The notes under the pieces: generated by a model
The model's input: the letters and a program-made list of their open reading frames with translations, nothing else
Told to the model about the DNA's origin: nothing
Databases searched by the model: none
Program-made: the position numbers and the translations under genes
Part shown: positions 22,171 to 42,790 of the stretch, in pieces
Numbering within the stretch: the stretch's first letter is position 1
Layout of the letters: every line of letters begins with the position of its first letter
DNA from: Rhodeus uyekii
Lineage: Eukaryota; Chordata; Actinopteri; Cypriniformes; Acheilognathidae
Length of the DNA: 64,000 bases
Reading direction: 5' to 3'
Assembly (NCBI GenBank): GCA_037043235.1
Contig: JAWRVZ010000093.1
Location: forward strand, 2,407,001 to 2,471,000

Positions 22171-23872
22171 CCACCCTCAACTTGAATAAATATTTGTGTA
22201 CATAATTGTAAATGTTACAGAGCATTTAGATATTTTTTAACACTATTCAATTATTATTAGTGATTTTAAAGGTCAACTTTATGTCAGAATTAAATAGGGT
22301 GTAAATGTAAAAATAGGGCAATGGACAATTAAATTTTTAAATATCCATCAATATGATATCAGGTATCAATATATATTGTTCTCAATCAAAACCAATACAA
22401 ATCTTCAATGAACATTAAGAAACCCATGTTTATTCTCAAAACACTATTATGAGAGAGAACAAATTTGCTGTGCAAAAGTTTCATATGCTATACATTTCCC
22501 CCCTCTGAGACCATCTGCCTTAAATCCATAATGCATGTCACTGTATTACCTAAAAGATTATTTTATTTTAGCATGAAAAGCTGTTAAAACAATTACAAAG
22601 TGAAACCTTGTCTGCTCGTAAACCTCTAGCTATGCTCACTGCTCGGGAGAGTCTTTGCTTTATTGACAGGCACATCTCACTTCGGCATTTAAACTACGCA
22701 GAGGTCCCCTTATGGTCTATAAGAATCCCATAATGGAAGCTAAAGTGGCAATACACAAAGACGGACGACACTCAAATGGCAGAGAACCATGGATAGGAAT
22801 ATCCACTATTTTTATTTTTTTATTTTAAACAGATCCACTAGAGCTCTTATTACACTACTTCATGTTTCCAGACTTCTGCAATGACAGCCTGCGGGCAGCG
22901 TTTCACAATGGATATATTTGCACGTGAAGTCTGTACTGTGGATTGCTAATGAAGACTTGAGCTTGAGGTACACAAACAAACTGAAAAAATACCCTATTAA
23001 GAAACTGCATATTTTAGACTTCGAACTTGAGGTCTGCCTGTTTTTATTTTGATGAAACTGTCAATGTCAACTAAACCCAACCCAAGACTCGTAACTTGCA
23101 GGCTGGTGCTAAAAAGTAGTCTCAAAACACACATAAATGTTGAATTACTGAAAGCTTCCAATGGTAAAGGACTTTAAATTGAAAGAATTCTGCTCATCTA
23201 ACCAAAACATATTAGCCACAAACTACAAACTGGGAAATAAGCAGATACATTCACAAAATCATTTCACTAGTTCCAACTAAGTCTTTAACTTATTTTAAAT
23301 TTACATTGTACTTCATTATTTTGCATTACACAACCTCATCAGGTTAAGTTATACTCTACAACTATATAAAAAATACATGAACACACGCACATACACAAAA
23401 AATAAAGTTACCCTGGCACATACACAGAAAACAGTAAAGTGCTAGCATACAGGCTAACGAATGCTACAAAGAACAATCCAATGGAGAGGCCAAGTAAAGT
23501 ATTTTTTCCCCTTTTACATATGGCTCATAAACAAAAACATATGAAAGATCTGGTGAAAATAAGGACATATAGATAAAGTTTCCTTGTTAACCAGTTAAGT
23601 TGTTCAACACGCTTATTCCCACTCATCTTGCCTAGACTCGACATTATCATCACTGAAGAACTGGCTCAGTCTTCTATCATCTGTCTTTTCCGATACACAG
23701 GTGTGCTGTTTTGTGTTGAGCAGCATGCAAAGCAAATCAGTTTGTAAATTCTGAATATCCTGCTGAAAAGCTAGAAAACTACACTGTCATAATGTATATA
23801 GGCCTGTTGTTTTTGAAAAAGAGCTTGTGAAATGTGCTTCTTACTAACTATTATTATATACTTTCTTAAATA

Positions 23873-24607
23873 CAGTAATACTTCGGTTTACGAGTTTAAT
23901 TCGTTCCAAGAGTGAGCTCGTAACTCAAAATTCTCGTATACCAAAACAATTTTCCCCATAAGTATGCAATAAAAATCACTCGATTCATTCCACATGACCA
24001 TAAATGCCCAATTTTATTTGCCCTATAAATTACAGTTAAAATTATAACCATTAAGATCTTATAAGTACTAATTTAATAATTGACAATTAAACAAAAAATT
24101 CTTGACAATTTACTCTAAAGCGCACTTTATCTTTGACTAGTGCCGCTGCTGGTGTGAAGGAGACGAGAGGAGGGTTTTACTGCTTACAGGGAGAATCTCG
24201 TACCCTCTTTCTTACTCATCTTGAGGTCATTGTCTATATGCTGTACTGTACGTGTATATTTCACTACGTGAACAATAGCGATCACAATTAATGTTAACAA
24301 CACGAGGTAAAACCGCTGTAAATCACTTATAAAAGTATGACTGTGGTGAATGATGCAACCAAACCGAGCGACGCTGAGAGAATGAACGAGTTAAGGGGTG
24401 ATGGGCTTTGTGAGAGGCTGTCGTTAGGATATTTCCAGTAAAAAGAGTGAAGATGCTGAGCATTAGGACTTTTCCACACAAAAAAAGCGTGGGCGAGGGA
24501 AAAATTTGCTCGCACTCAGATACAATGCTCGTACACCGATTTGACTTTCCATGCTCATACACCGATTTGCTTGTATACAAAGTCACTCGTAAACCGAGGT
24601 ATTACTG
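23873..24607. mobile_element. Tigger-like MITE (CAGTAATAC ends, TA target duplication)
   Basis: The terminal inverted repeats CAGTAATACTTCGGTTTAC (23873) and its counterpart GTAAACCGAGGTATTACTG (ending 24607) differ at one position over more than 20 bp. They are flanked by TA at 23871-23872 and 24608-24609. The element is 735 bp and encodes no transposase. Related elements with CAGTAATACCT ends occur at 34534-35066, 60534-62118 and 61011-61900. Confidence 0.85.
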
Positions 24608-26190
24608 TACTTGATTTAATCTATTTTACAGTATTTTACCATTTTAAAATAAGAGCCATATTTTAATTTATAATAATAATGTTTGCAATTTAAATCAGAA
24701 GTCACACCCAGCCCCCAAATCATGCAGCCTGATATTAAAAAGCTTCCTTTCACAATACTGAACACAAATTTTACTTTGTTTCCTCATTTTTTGTAATGTC
24801 TAAAGAGGTTTTAGATTTCTTTATGCTCACATCTTCTTCTTCAGAGAATTCTTAAAATTGAAGGCATTCATTTTCTAGCCTCGCTGATGAAAAAGTGAAA
24901 GTGAGCGAAACCTCTACACCAAGACAGGGAGCAAGAGCTGCAATAATAGATGAGATGGGTTCGGCACAAGAAGTATTGATCGAGGGCAGGAGGCTAAACA
25001 GAAAATGTGATAGACAGATGTGATTTAGCAAACCATAGAAGAAAAGAAGAAATCCAACATTCTCCGACTGTGCCATGTTTCTTTCTACTGCATAACAAAT
25101 AAAATTTTTCCTGTTTTTTTATTTTGTAATGTAGATATTTTTGGACATTCAGGTCTTCATAGCTTCTGCCTCAGACTGCAAAATTCTTCCCCGAGACGTT
25201 TACATGTTCTGTGTTTACATAGAATCTAACTTTCCATAAACTCCTTCCTGATACTTCGGTCAACTATTTGTGGGAATGGTATTGGTGACACAAAGAAAAC
25301 AGCGACAACAAATACAACTTGATCTCAACATCCGTTGAACCGATCCCATGTGGTCAGACCAGACAGATCTTCATTTACCACTGTACACCACGACCACCAC
25401 TTGAATCAGATTTCATCAAGAGGAAGGTCAATCTTTTTGATTCCATTGTGTTCCTACACACCGATAAAATGTAAAACCTCAAACGCTCAGCATTACTGGA
25501 AGCATCCCTGCTACACAGACCACCATTCTCATTTTTAGCTTCAAACTTGGCCTAAAATACACTGTCAAAAGTAAAAGTGTCTGGGCAGTTGTTTGTTTCC
25601 TCCAACCCTTCCTCCTCCACCTCATTCCAGCGGGATCCTCGGTTACAGATGAGAGGATCTGCAACATCTGTTCAACAGCTGAAAGCTTCTGACAGATGTT
25701 TGGAAAGGGGAGGATTGGAAACAGGGGAATGTCAGGATAGGCAAAGACAGAAAAGCTTCCACACCCTCCATCATTTGTCTATGTTAGCATTAGGCATGAG
25801 TCACAGTAATTATACTGAGGGCTGGAGCGGCACGAAACACGCCCACTTTACCCCAGTCACGGACATGTGATACGTTTAACCTTTTCAGACGAGTATTTGT
25901 GGAAAGTCCGAAGAGAAGTCTAAATATCTTGGCAATCAAGGTGCATGCCGTCTTTTGCTGTGATCTTGGTTTCTTAAAGCTGCTGTGTGTATTTTTCCAT
26001 AGTAAAACACTCTCCTGCTCCAGCTCAATGCACAGACACATCTATAAGAATCTAACGACTAAGGCATTCATAGATTTATTTCCACACTCTACCTCTGCAG
26101 AGCTTTGAGCATTGCTAAGTTTATTTAAATGGACAAAGCAACATTGACAAAAGGAATTAGCCAAAAGTGAGTCTGGGTGACAGAGGGGTG

Positions 26191-26246
26191 CAGAAAACTG
26201 TCGAGGAATACAGGTGAGCATGTATATATTCCTCGACAGTTTTCTG
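26191..26246. repeat. Perfect 20-bp inverted repeat (hairpin, 16-nt loop)
   Basis: The arms 26191-26210 and 26227-26246 are exact reverse complements (CAGAAAACTGTCGAGGAATA and its complement), separated by 16 bases. The hairpin abuts a (TA)n microsatellite. It has no transposon ends that I can see. An RNA copy would fold into a stable stem. Confidence 0.9.
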
Positions 26247-26258
26247 TATATATTTGCA

Positions 26259-26260
<2 letters not shown>

Positions 26261-26297
<37 letters not shown>
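26261..26297. repeat. (TA)n microsatellite
   Basis: Uninterrupted AT dinucleotides immediately after the 26191-26246 hairpin. Confidence 0.95.
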
Positions 26298-26301
<4 letters not shown>

Positions 26302-26413
26302 AATACTGCAGCAACATCTTCAAGACACTTTAAGAGACTGAAAAACTCAGACACTTTGCATGTGTACCTGGACAAAAGCTGTTTGAAACTGCTTGTCTAT
26401 CTCAGTTTGATAC

Positions 26414-26482
<69 letters not shown>

Positions 26483-26522
26483 GAGATAGAGAGATAGAGA
26501 GATAGATAGATAGATAGATAGA
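26414..26522. repeat. (GATA)n microsatellite
   Basis: About 27 tandem GATA units with two or three GAGA-containing variants near 26480-26500. Confidence 0.95.
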
Positions 26523-28768
26523 AAGATATAGGCCACCTCTCATGCTGAGGTTTGTTCTGTTTCTTCATGTAATTGCAGACGGATCCAATGATGGGGAGAT
26601 CAGATGGCGCACACCAGCTTTTGTCAGACTCAAATATCACTGGATTATTACAATTAATGGCAAAATGAATGTTAAGAAATATAAACTGATATCTCCCACT
26701 GACACACTGGGTTAAACATCTGGCTTAAAACCATTTTACTGGGGTGAAATACTAACATCCCTAAGACTTTTGCACAGTAATATATATAGGTCACGTCTTG
26801 TGCTGATAGGATAGAACATCTAAACTTTGTTAATAAAACATAATATGTTTTTAAAGTAGATTTATGTACTCATTGATATTAGAGATGGTCAATTTCAACA
26901 ATTAGCAAGGTAACATTAGTTTAGCAGTGTTAACTGGTTACCCTGCTAGCTTAACAATAAATATATAAACATCTCCTGTTGTATACTAGCAAAGGCTACC
27001 GGTAAGTTCTGCAGTGATGTCATTTTTTTAAGCCTCCTCAGAAGTTAAGGTTGATTTATACTTCTCTGTTGGACCCATGCCGTAGGCTACATGTCGGTTT
27101 TCATTTATACTTCTCGTATGTATACGATGTCCGCATCGATGTGCAATTACACAAGCAGACCACTAGTTGGCAGTGTTGCATGTTGATAGTGTAACGGATT
27201 TTGAGTTCTATGACAAATAAAGGTTTATGATTTTGATCAAGCATTACTGTACAAACATTAGGTACAAATGCTCATTCACTCCACACAAACAAAACAAATA
27301 TTATAGAAGTTTACTGACAACTACAATACTATTTCAGTCCTAGTAAATTGAATTCAATTCAGTGCATTATTTGTCATTTCTTTGTAATTATTAGTGACAT
27401 TTACTAGCAATTTCTGAGTGAAAATGGTTTCTAAATAAATCCAAGAAAAAAAATGTTTTCGGTGTAGATACGATATTCCACTTTGCACTGCAGCCAAGCA
27501 AAACAAAACTGATAATCTTCTAAAAACTTTATGATTAACTTTGACACATTTCCAAAAGTAGTTGTAACGGATGCTAAGTCCCCGTTTTTTGAAGTACGTT
27601 ATGGAAACATTCCATTTGGTGCCATTAATGGTGCAAAAATGACACGCTGCTGCTTTAATGGAATGAAACGACCATCATGTAAATCAGTTTTATTTTAATT
27701 CAGCTTCAAATGTTGAGCGACTTGTCTAAGACTTACATTCTGGAACACAGCACAGATAACAGCATGAGTCTGTACGGTTGGGTGTGAAATTTCCTTTGCT
27801 TTTATCTTCTGGGTGTTTTGGATAGAATTAACAGCAATGCATCTGCAAATAAAATCATGCAAGTGTCCTGCTGTTTCAGGCATGTGGATGCTAAAAAGAA
27901 CAAAGGCATTAGATAGGAGATGCTCCTTCATATATGAAGAGTGCCTCACCACCGCAATCAGTGGGGAATTACATTTCATTTTGTAATTGCGGTGTCCCTG
28001 ACTTTGAAGTTGTGCCACACAGGGGAGCTCTCTCAGGCACAAACAGAGAGACGCTACTACATTTATCCATCTCCTGTTGCTCTCGCCCTCTCACTATCGT
28101 TCTCTTACATAAGAACACAGATTTCTGTGGATGCATTGCTTTACAAGAGTACATGAGAACAGAGAGTATCCGCAGTAGTTCTGTTTATGACTCTATTCTT
28201 ACCGTGTTGGATTCCATCTCCTTCCTTGACGCAAGTCTGTAACCCTGTATGATTGAGATTTCTATCGTCATTTACTCATCATGTAGATGATTTTCAATTG
28301 CTCAACTGAAAATTGGTTAATGTTTTTTTTACTAAAACTGAAATGAAAGTTTTCATTTAGGTGAAAACTGAAACAAAATTATTAATTGAAAATAAGACTT
28401 AATTAAATAAAAAAGGTAATATTGCATATATCTGTTACGCCACATTAAAGAGCACCAAAACAACATTTACTCTTTGAATTTCTGAAGGTAACAAACAAGG
28501 CTCAAGTTATTGGATAGGAGGTGTACTGCAAGTAATGTTTAGTAAAGTTACAATGGTTTTGCCACTCCAAAACCATTTTGATCAAAGATGATCAGGCCGT
28601 TTTTGGGTCCAATTCTCCAATCCTAGGTAAAGTCCAGATTATCTTGATGGCTCGGTTGATCATCTCGTCAGATGTTCCTGTGGTGTCTGTTCATCATTTA
28701 AAGTGATTGAGACTCTTCTGAAAGTTTGGACTAAACCACTCTCACATCACTTACGAACTAATTTTTTA

Positions 28769-29323
28769 AGGGCCAGTCACACAGCGAAAATGCATGAATC
28801 ACACACGAATTACACACAGATTTTCGTTTCTGCGCGGAGTGTGCGTCGTAATTCGTCGGTGGAACGAACGTGGACCGTCAGTGATTGTAAGTGGATGTAC
28901 GTCGAAGGTGGTTTGTGCGTGATTTTGAGTTTTGAACGGTTCGAAAATTAAAAAAAATTGTGCGTTATTCATGAGTCGGCGTGTGTAGTTTATGCGTCGA
29001 GTATGCGTGACTATTCGCGGGACACGCGTCGGCCGTCAGTGCTTATGCATCGGAACTGGTTCGAAACCGCGAACCACCTTCATATCACGCATGAACCGCG
29101 CACGTATCACGTTCATTCCACTGACAATGTGGATTCTGAAAGTGCTTGTGCGTAGAACGTTTGCGAAGCGTGTGTTTGGACGCGCTCCGTCAGTGATTCA
29201 TGTGTCGGTGGTTGAATGTTCGTGGAATACTTTGGTCAATTTCTCAACGCACAAGCACACACAAACCCAATCTGTGCGTTATTTGTGAGTGATTCGTGCG
29301 TGATCAGCTGTGTGACTGGCCCT
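28769..29323. mobile_element. PIF/Harbinger-like MITE with long hairpin-forming interior
   Basis: The ends AGGGCCAGTCACACAGC (28769) and GCTGTGTGACTGGCCCT (ending 29323) are 17-bp perfect inverted repeats. They are flanked by TTA on both sides (28766-28768, 29324-29326), the 3-bp target duplication expected for PIF/Harbinger elements. The interior is unusually rich in CGTGCG/CACGCA words arranged in opposite orientations (for example GGTTCGAAAATT near 28937 against GGTTCGAAACCGCGAACCACC near 29060), so much of the element could fold back on itself. No transposase is encoded. Confidence 0.8.
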
Positions 29324-29379
29324 TTAAAGAGACAATAATGGTAGTTGCTTATACTGTCAATGTAGGGAAAGAAAGCTCT

Positions 29380-29512
29380 CAGATATTCATTAAAAAGATC
29401 TTCATTTGTGTTCTGAAGATGAACAAAAGTCTTAAAGGTTTGGAACGACTAAGGGTGAGTAATTAATGACTTGATGAATTTTAATTTTGTGGTGAACTAT
29501 CCCTTTAAGAGC
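29380..29512 (-). repeat. MITE-like repeat, GGTGAACTATCCCTTTAA terminus
   Basis: Contains AAAGATCTTCATTTGTGTTCTGAAGATG, GGTGAGTAATTAATGAC and the terminus GTGGTGAACTATCCCTTTAA, the same family as 19141-19334 and 55424-55648. Confidence 0.6.
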
Positions 29513-30426
29513 GATTGAACCTACTTAGAAGAACATCAGGGTCTCAAATTGTAAATATCTACAATCAGAAATCCTGCTGTATGGAGGAAACTCCCGAGGA
29601 CAAACGCATGACATGTGGAATGAAATGACACTAAAACAGGTCAAAAGAACCTGTCTTTTCGCCCATTGTCTACTCTAAAAAGTCTTGTTTGACCTTGAGA
29701 GATTTAGCAAGATTGCCTGTATTCAGACTGTGGTTGTTTGTGAAAAGGATCTGTAAATGGAAACTATGCTTATGAAACTATGAACTATAAAGTTTATTTT
29801 TATCACCATGTTTGTGGTCTCTCATATTTTGAAAATCTGATAAGATTTAGAAATCTTTTAGTGTGGGCCAGCCTTTAGTAAAGGTAAGATATCATCTAAC
29901 TAAAGAGTCTGCAAGTCTAGCTCTACAGTACATGTTACACTCTTTAATTCAATAGAAACATTTTCATCCTAAACAGATTCCTTTGCAGAATCCTGACACA
30001 TTGCCAACATCACTAAATGACCCATTATGAGCACTAGGAAAGTAAAGAGCTGCATCACTCCGTCTGCTGAGATCTCACTGTAAAGTCCTTTTAAGTGCTG
30101 TCATACATAATGTAGTCATGTACTAGTAGATGTGTTATGATATTCTTAATGCAGAGAAAAACGTAAGGTCTACAAGCAAGCGCTCAAACGCGTGTGTATG
30201 GCGTGTAAAGGTCGACCTTAGAAATTCAGCTAGACGACTTTGATTTTCACAGCTGAATGCCTTGCACACTTTCATGTGATTACTTTGAATGACTTCAGTA
30301 CTTTCCACACAAATGCAGAAGAAACTGGGAGAGTCATTTTTTCCAAAGTTATGCCTAAGTTTCTTTTCCTGGAAAACAATTTCCATACTCATATAGCTAC
30401 ATAACTCAAATCAAACAAGTATTTTG

Positions 30427-30468
30427 CATGTATGTATGTATGTATATATATATATATATATATATATA

Positions 30469-30500
<32 letters not shown>
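30427..30500. repeat. Compound (TGTA)n(TA)n(TG)n microsatellite
   Basis: Three consecutive simple-repeat tracts; further TA-rich tracts follow at 30605-30760. Confidence 0.95.
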
Positions 30501-30503
<3 letters not shown>

Positions 30504-31734
30504 AGTTATTTATTTTAATATAATATATTTAGTATATTTCATACTACATACTACATTCATACTACATACATACAAAAGACTATTACAGTATTTGATTATA
30601 ATCATAATATATATATATATAAACAAACACACACCATATATAGAACCAGTATGTACATGTGTGTGTTTGTGTGTATATATATATATTTTTTTTTCTTTTT
30701 CTTTTTTATATACCGGTATATATATAAAAATTGTATATATATATATAAATACTGAACTAAAGATCTTAACTGGAGCAAAGCACAAGCTTGCTGCCACTTG
30801 TGAGGTACCATGAGGATTATGAGCAGATCATTTCGTTTGACACATTATGAAGGCCTGTTGATGAGATAAGCCACAATCCTTTGTCAAATTATGAGACATG
30901 ACAATAAATAAACCAAATCACAAAGACACAGATCCCTCCTCACAATTCACTCATTGCATTTGAAGAATGGCTCCGCAAAAAACGGAAATGGTTCTTTCAA
31001 GCAACTGTATGGAGCAGAATTGTAGTCCATTGTTTAGAAGTCACACCCTTATTAAAAAGGAAATTACATCCTTCTCCAGTGCCACAGCTTAGTTGGCAGC
31101 CGTCTGATTGCCCTTTGCCCCTACGGTATTGTAGTTTCAGCTGCTGTGTCCACTTGTTCATCCATCTGGATAACAATGGGGCGCAGACTTACACCACAGA
31201 CTCGCGGAACAGACGGTACCCACTCAGGACAGTAAAAAAAAAAAAAACATTCAGCTGTTATGGACATGCAAGCCCAATACCAACAGTCAATGTGGCAGGT
31301 GATTAAATAGTGCAGCAAAGAAAAGTTGCCTAAAGAGTTACTCTCAAACCAGCCGATGATTCTCTGATTCCTATTCTTGAAGACGATTTCTTAAACTTGA
31401 AAGTCGAGTTTACGCAGTGCAAGTACAACCAAAAGTTCAGGTGCATTTAAAGACTGAATAAGTATTTAATTGAACTAAATCAGTTTATTAAGATATAAGT
31501 TGACTATGTTAGAATATAAAGTAATTTTAAAGGTCAGATCATGCATCAACTGAAAAGAAATGAAATGCTACCCAAATGAAGTTACAACCTGCAGTACTGA
31601 TGAAAAGAACCGAGCTGAAACACTTAACACATGAGAAGAAGTGCCAGAAATTACTGTAGCAAGTTATGAAAAATTATGTATAAATGTATGTAACACTGAA
31701 GTCTTATGGTGGGCAAACCACATCAGACGTAAAG

Positions 31735-31975
31735 GATTTAAAGCGATATTTCACTCAAAATTAAAATTCAGTAATCATTCTATAATGCCGTTCTTCTGTG
31801 AGGATATTCTAAAATATGTTTGTTTGTTTGTTTTTTCATCCATTTAAGCCAGCGGGATCCAATGGGGTTTCGGACCACATTAACTTGCATTGCATTGAGA
31901 AACATTTTCCAAAATATTTTCTTTTGTGTTCCACAGAAGAAATACTTTCCAATACTGTAGTATCTATACATATCT
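31735..31975 (+). repeat. Fish MITE-like repeat with GTTCCACAGAAGAAA tail
   Basis: Carries TTCACTCAAAATTAAAATTCAG, ATCCAATGGGGTTTCGGACC and TTTTGTGTTCCACAGAAGAAA, all diagnostic of the same abundant fish repeat class as 19141 and 55424. Confidence 0.5.
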
Positions 31976-32623
31976 CCATGTATACATAAATGGAATTGAC
32001 CAGTACAGGCTTATCAATTCATTCAAGTATGACTACAACTAAGAAAATGATATAAAGAGAATTTATATTATTTGTGTATTTGAATCATTCTGTTGCTGAT
32101 ATTGATAGTCTACATAAAGCATCTGTACACTGCAGTCCTGTACTCATATTTCAGTGAGGGCTCTCACAAACTCCTCAGTGAAAGGCCTAACCATTATCGA
32201 TCAATATATAGTCATCAAATTATTGATGAGGAAGACTATGCGTTTCTAATAAAAACATAACATCACTCTCAGCAGAGACACTATAAGTGTTACATAATTT
32301 TACACTGGATCATGCTATTATCATCTATCTATCATATAGGAGGTGTGTGTGTGTTGAGAAACATCTGGAATCAATCACACTGACATTCTTGTGTCTCCAG
32401 AAAAGCAAGTCTTTTTTCTTTTCTTTTCTTTTCTTTTTACCCCACCATACCCTTACAACTCTAAGGGAATAACTCTATTATTTTTAGCAGCATGTTTTAT
32501 GGAGCTGATGAAACAAATATCCGTAGACATGCAATCTCCAGACACTTCAGCAGAATTTGATGATAGCCTAAAATGATAAATAATGCATGTTAAATGAGAG
32601 CACAGATTGCCATTGAGACTTAC

Positions 32624-33000
32624 CGAATAGAAGGATACTACAATGAGTGTCCGTGCCGCCTTTTGTGTAATCCACAGAAAATATGAGGGGGGGGGGGGAT
32701 TATTTAAGATTATTCTACATCAGAATTTCTCGCGAAACCGACGCTGGGTCAGATGCACGTGGCCTGAAGCGCTTCGAATGGTCGTAAATTTTAAAAACGG
32801 CCGTGAGAAATGGACGGATTTTGGATAATCTCTGCGTTTGTTATTCACTCTGAGCAATAGTCACTGGCGCATAGACTGCGCTCCTCCCGCGGCTCCACCC
32901 GCTGGCCCCGCCCACTCGACGAGCCCATTGGCTCACACGGGCGTTTATGCAAATTTCCTCTTCCCGCTGGTGTTCAAGAGTCTGAATGGGACCGAACAAG
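32624..33000 (-). promoter_or_regulatory. GC/CpG-rich promoter-like block with noncoding exon and strong splice donor
   Basis: In an AT-rich neighbourhood, 32710-32990 is rich in CG dinucleotides. It carries a GC box (GGCCCCGCCCAC near 32904), an inverted CCAAT box (CCCATTGGCT near 32925) and an octamer (ATGCAAAT near 32948). On the minus strand the sequence runs without large ORFs to a consensus donor TTCG/gtaagt (exon end 32624). This looks like the first, noncoding exon and promoter of a minus-strand gene lying downstream of coq8b. The 10986-11026 exon could belong to the same gene. Confidence 0.45.
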
Positions 33001-33245
33001 CATCCAGACGGAAGGCATAAAATACCGTCATCTAGAGGACAAACCACACTTTTCTCAACGTTCACGTTTCTGTATTTTCAATAACACTTTTTTTTTCTGA
33101 ACGATTGCCCATAGTATCTCCTTGTTTAATTCTTAAACTAACAACAATTTCGTAAATAATCCTTCGTTGAAAAATAAATAAAATTTTAAAACAGTATATA
33201 CATTTACTATTATTTTTTTTTAAATGCATTTATTTTCAAAGACAG

Positions 33246-33392
33246 CTTTCTTGTACCTCAAACCTTAGAGCGTGGCGCTTGCAACTCCAAGGTCATGGGT
33301 TCGATTCCCAGGGAAAGCAAGAACTGAGTAGAATGTTAATACGTATCTTGAATGCAATGCAAGTCGCGTCTTCCTAATGCACAAATGTAAAG
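33246..33392 (+). repeat. tRNA-derived SINE-like repeat, copy 2
   Basis: The tRNA-like head has the B box GGGTTCGATTCCC (about 33298-33310), followed by AAAGCAAGAACTGA and the AATGCACAAATGTAAA tail shared with the other copies. Confidence 0.7.
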
Positions 33393-34108
33393 ACATAAGA
33401 TAATAAACCGATCAAGAAATACAGCTCGGGGTAATAAATAGTGTATAATTCAATTTCCATTTATTTTACATTCCAAGGATTTCTAATAATACTATGATAC
33501 TATTATGGAACATGTAGAAAACATGATCATTTTTAGCGAATAAACAAACAAATAAATAAATAAATATTTGGGTGTGACCATAGACTTATAATTTGAGCAG
33601 GTCTTGTTCAATCCGTATCAAAAACACTGGATAGTTATCATATTCTTGTATCAGAGTATTTACTTCTGTTTTCACAGTATACTGCAAGTAAACAGTCTTA
33701 TAACTATCATGCAATATTTACTAATACAGCAGTTACGTCACATACTTTTAATGACGAGAAGAGAAATACACACGTTGACTTTTCTTACATGGTATAAGTT
33801 GCAACATGTTACTATTCAAACTATCATTCACAAGAATTCTGATATGTAATTCACTCCACTGGAGCAACATCGTTATATTCATTGCTTACAAAGTCATAAC
33901 TTTAAAAGCTTGGCAATGATCATAACAAGGACATTTGAAAAAGAATTCTACGAGTGTGTACCTTTGCATTCAGCTTGTTTGATTAACAGTTACTGAGGGT
34001 TTTTTCTTTCTGCGTATTCATATAAATATACATCTGTCTGCCAGAGGTTTAACATCAAACATCTTTACGTTCTTGAGTGATTAAATAGTCACATATAACC
34101 TTCAAAAC
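33393..34108. other. coq8b 3' flank / 3' UTR
   Basis: Downstream of the coq8b stop on the minus strand. The candidate hexamer ATTAAA near 33750 could serve polyadenylation. No other gene is seen. Confidence 0.35.
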
Positions 34109-41943
<7,835 letters not shown>

Positions 41944-42019
41944 CACTGAAAATCACAGGTGCAGATTTCACAGCACTGAACCTTCACACATCTCATCAAT
42001 ACTGACAACTTCTGAGCAG

Positions 42020-42780
42020 GCAGTTATTTTAGTATTATTTATATACTATCATAGTTTTTTTTTTTTTTTTATTAAAATCTTGATCTATTTTTTATCTTGA
42101 GTTTTCAATTTCGATACGTGCGTTTGTCATTCTTATTTATTATTATCATTTAGCTTTAGTTCAGCTTTAGATTAGATCCATTTCTAGTTAGTAATTAAGT
42201 GCTTCAACTTCATCTTATTTCAATTAGTTGCTTCGAAAACATTTATAGTTTTCATTTACTAGAAGTATTCATGTAATATTCTTATTTTATTTTATTAAAA
42301 TCATATAATATTATGTTATATCATATAACATAATATAATGATGTTATATCATGGTCATTTTGCTTGTCATTGTGATACATTTACAATTTAGCATTTGCAA
42401 ATGTGTAATTAGGTTTGACGTAAATTTAAGGCACTTTATCCCATGTCCAACTTCAATGATATGAACTTTAAATTGCTATTAAATATTACAGTATCAAAAA
42501 AGTATCAAATCATTACATGCAGAAGCTTATATATTTACATTAAAATTTGTATGTACTTTCATATATGTTTTATTTTATTTTTTATTTCTAATTAGGTTTA
42601 ATGTAATGTTACATCACTTTCGATCATCCAATCATTACATGTATTTTACTATTAAAATACACAGATTATGATGACATGGCATGGACGCATGCATTTTACT
42701 CACGTGCACTTTACACTGAACAGCTGTTTCCAGCTTGCAGTTATTAATGAGTATATAGTGGTGTAGCTGTCTAATCTCAA
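42020..42780. other. coq8b first intron, AT-rich dispersed repeat
   Basis: T-rich sequence related to 3780-3990 (TTTAGCTTTAGTTCAGCTTTAG, CTTATTTCAATTAGTTGC) followed by AT-rich unique DNA. Confidence 0.4.
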
Positions 42781-42790
42781 TCATACTTAC

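Larger units (their letters stand above)
19335..23872. other. Noncoding; complex islands at 19690-20860 and 21340-21660
   Basis: No exon with supported splice sites was found. The 19690-20860 block is of balanced composition and non-repetitive, with several developmental-type motifs (for example AATAATTAGC, GAACAATGG, GACAATTGCTGTGAATTGC). It is the best candidate for a conserved enhancer in the desert. Conservation cannot be tested from one sequence. Two dispersed repeats (21034-21242 and 22000-22170) lie within. The rest (22200-23870) is AT-rich. Confidence 0.4.
24608..28768. other. Noncoding with microsatellites; no gene seen
   Basis: The interval 25300-25900 is complex and may be conserved noncoding DNA. 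From 26190 to 26525 there is a perfect hairpin and two microsatellites (separate entries). An interval near 27040-27200 repeats TTGATTTATACTTCTC-type sequence typical of a fish MITE end. Nothing coding is supported. Confidence 0.4.
29324..32600. other. Noncoding with dispersed repeats and a compound microsatellite
   Basis: Contains the CCCTTTAA-terminated repeat (29380-29512), microsatellite tracts (30427-30760) and a related repeat at 31735-31975. No exons are supported. Confidence 0.4.

Noticed and set aside
26414..26522. Regular short repeats considered as a CRISPR-like array
   Set aside because: These are contiguous GATA units without spacers, in a vertebrate genome.
30424..30813. 129-codon Tyr/Ile-rich frame and its antisense partners
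   Set aside because: Produced by TA/TG/CA simple repeats.
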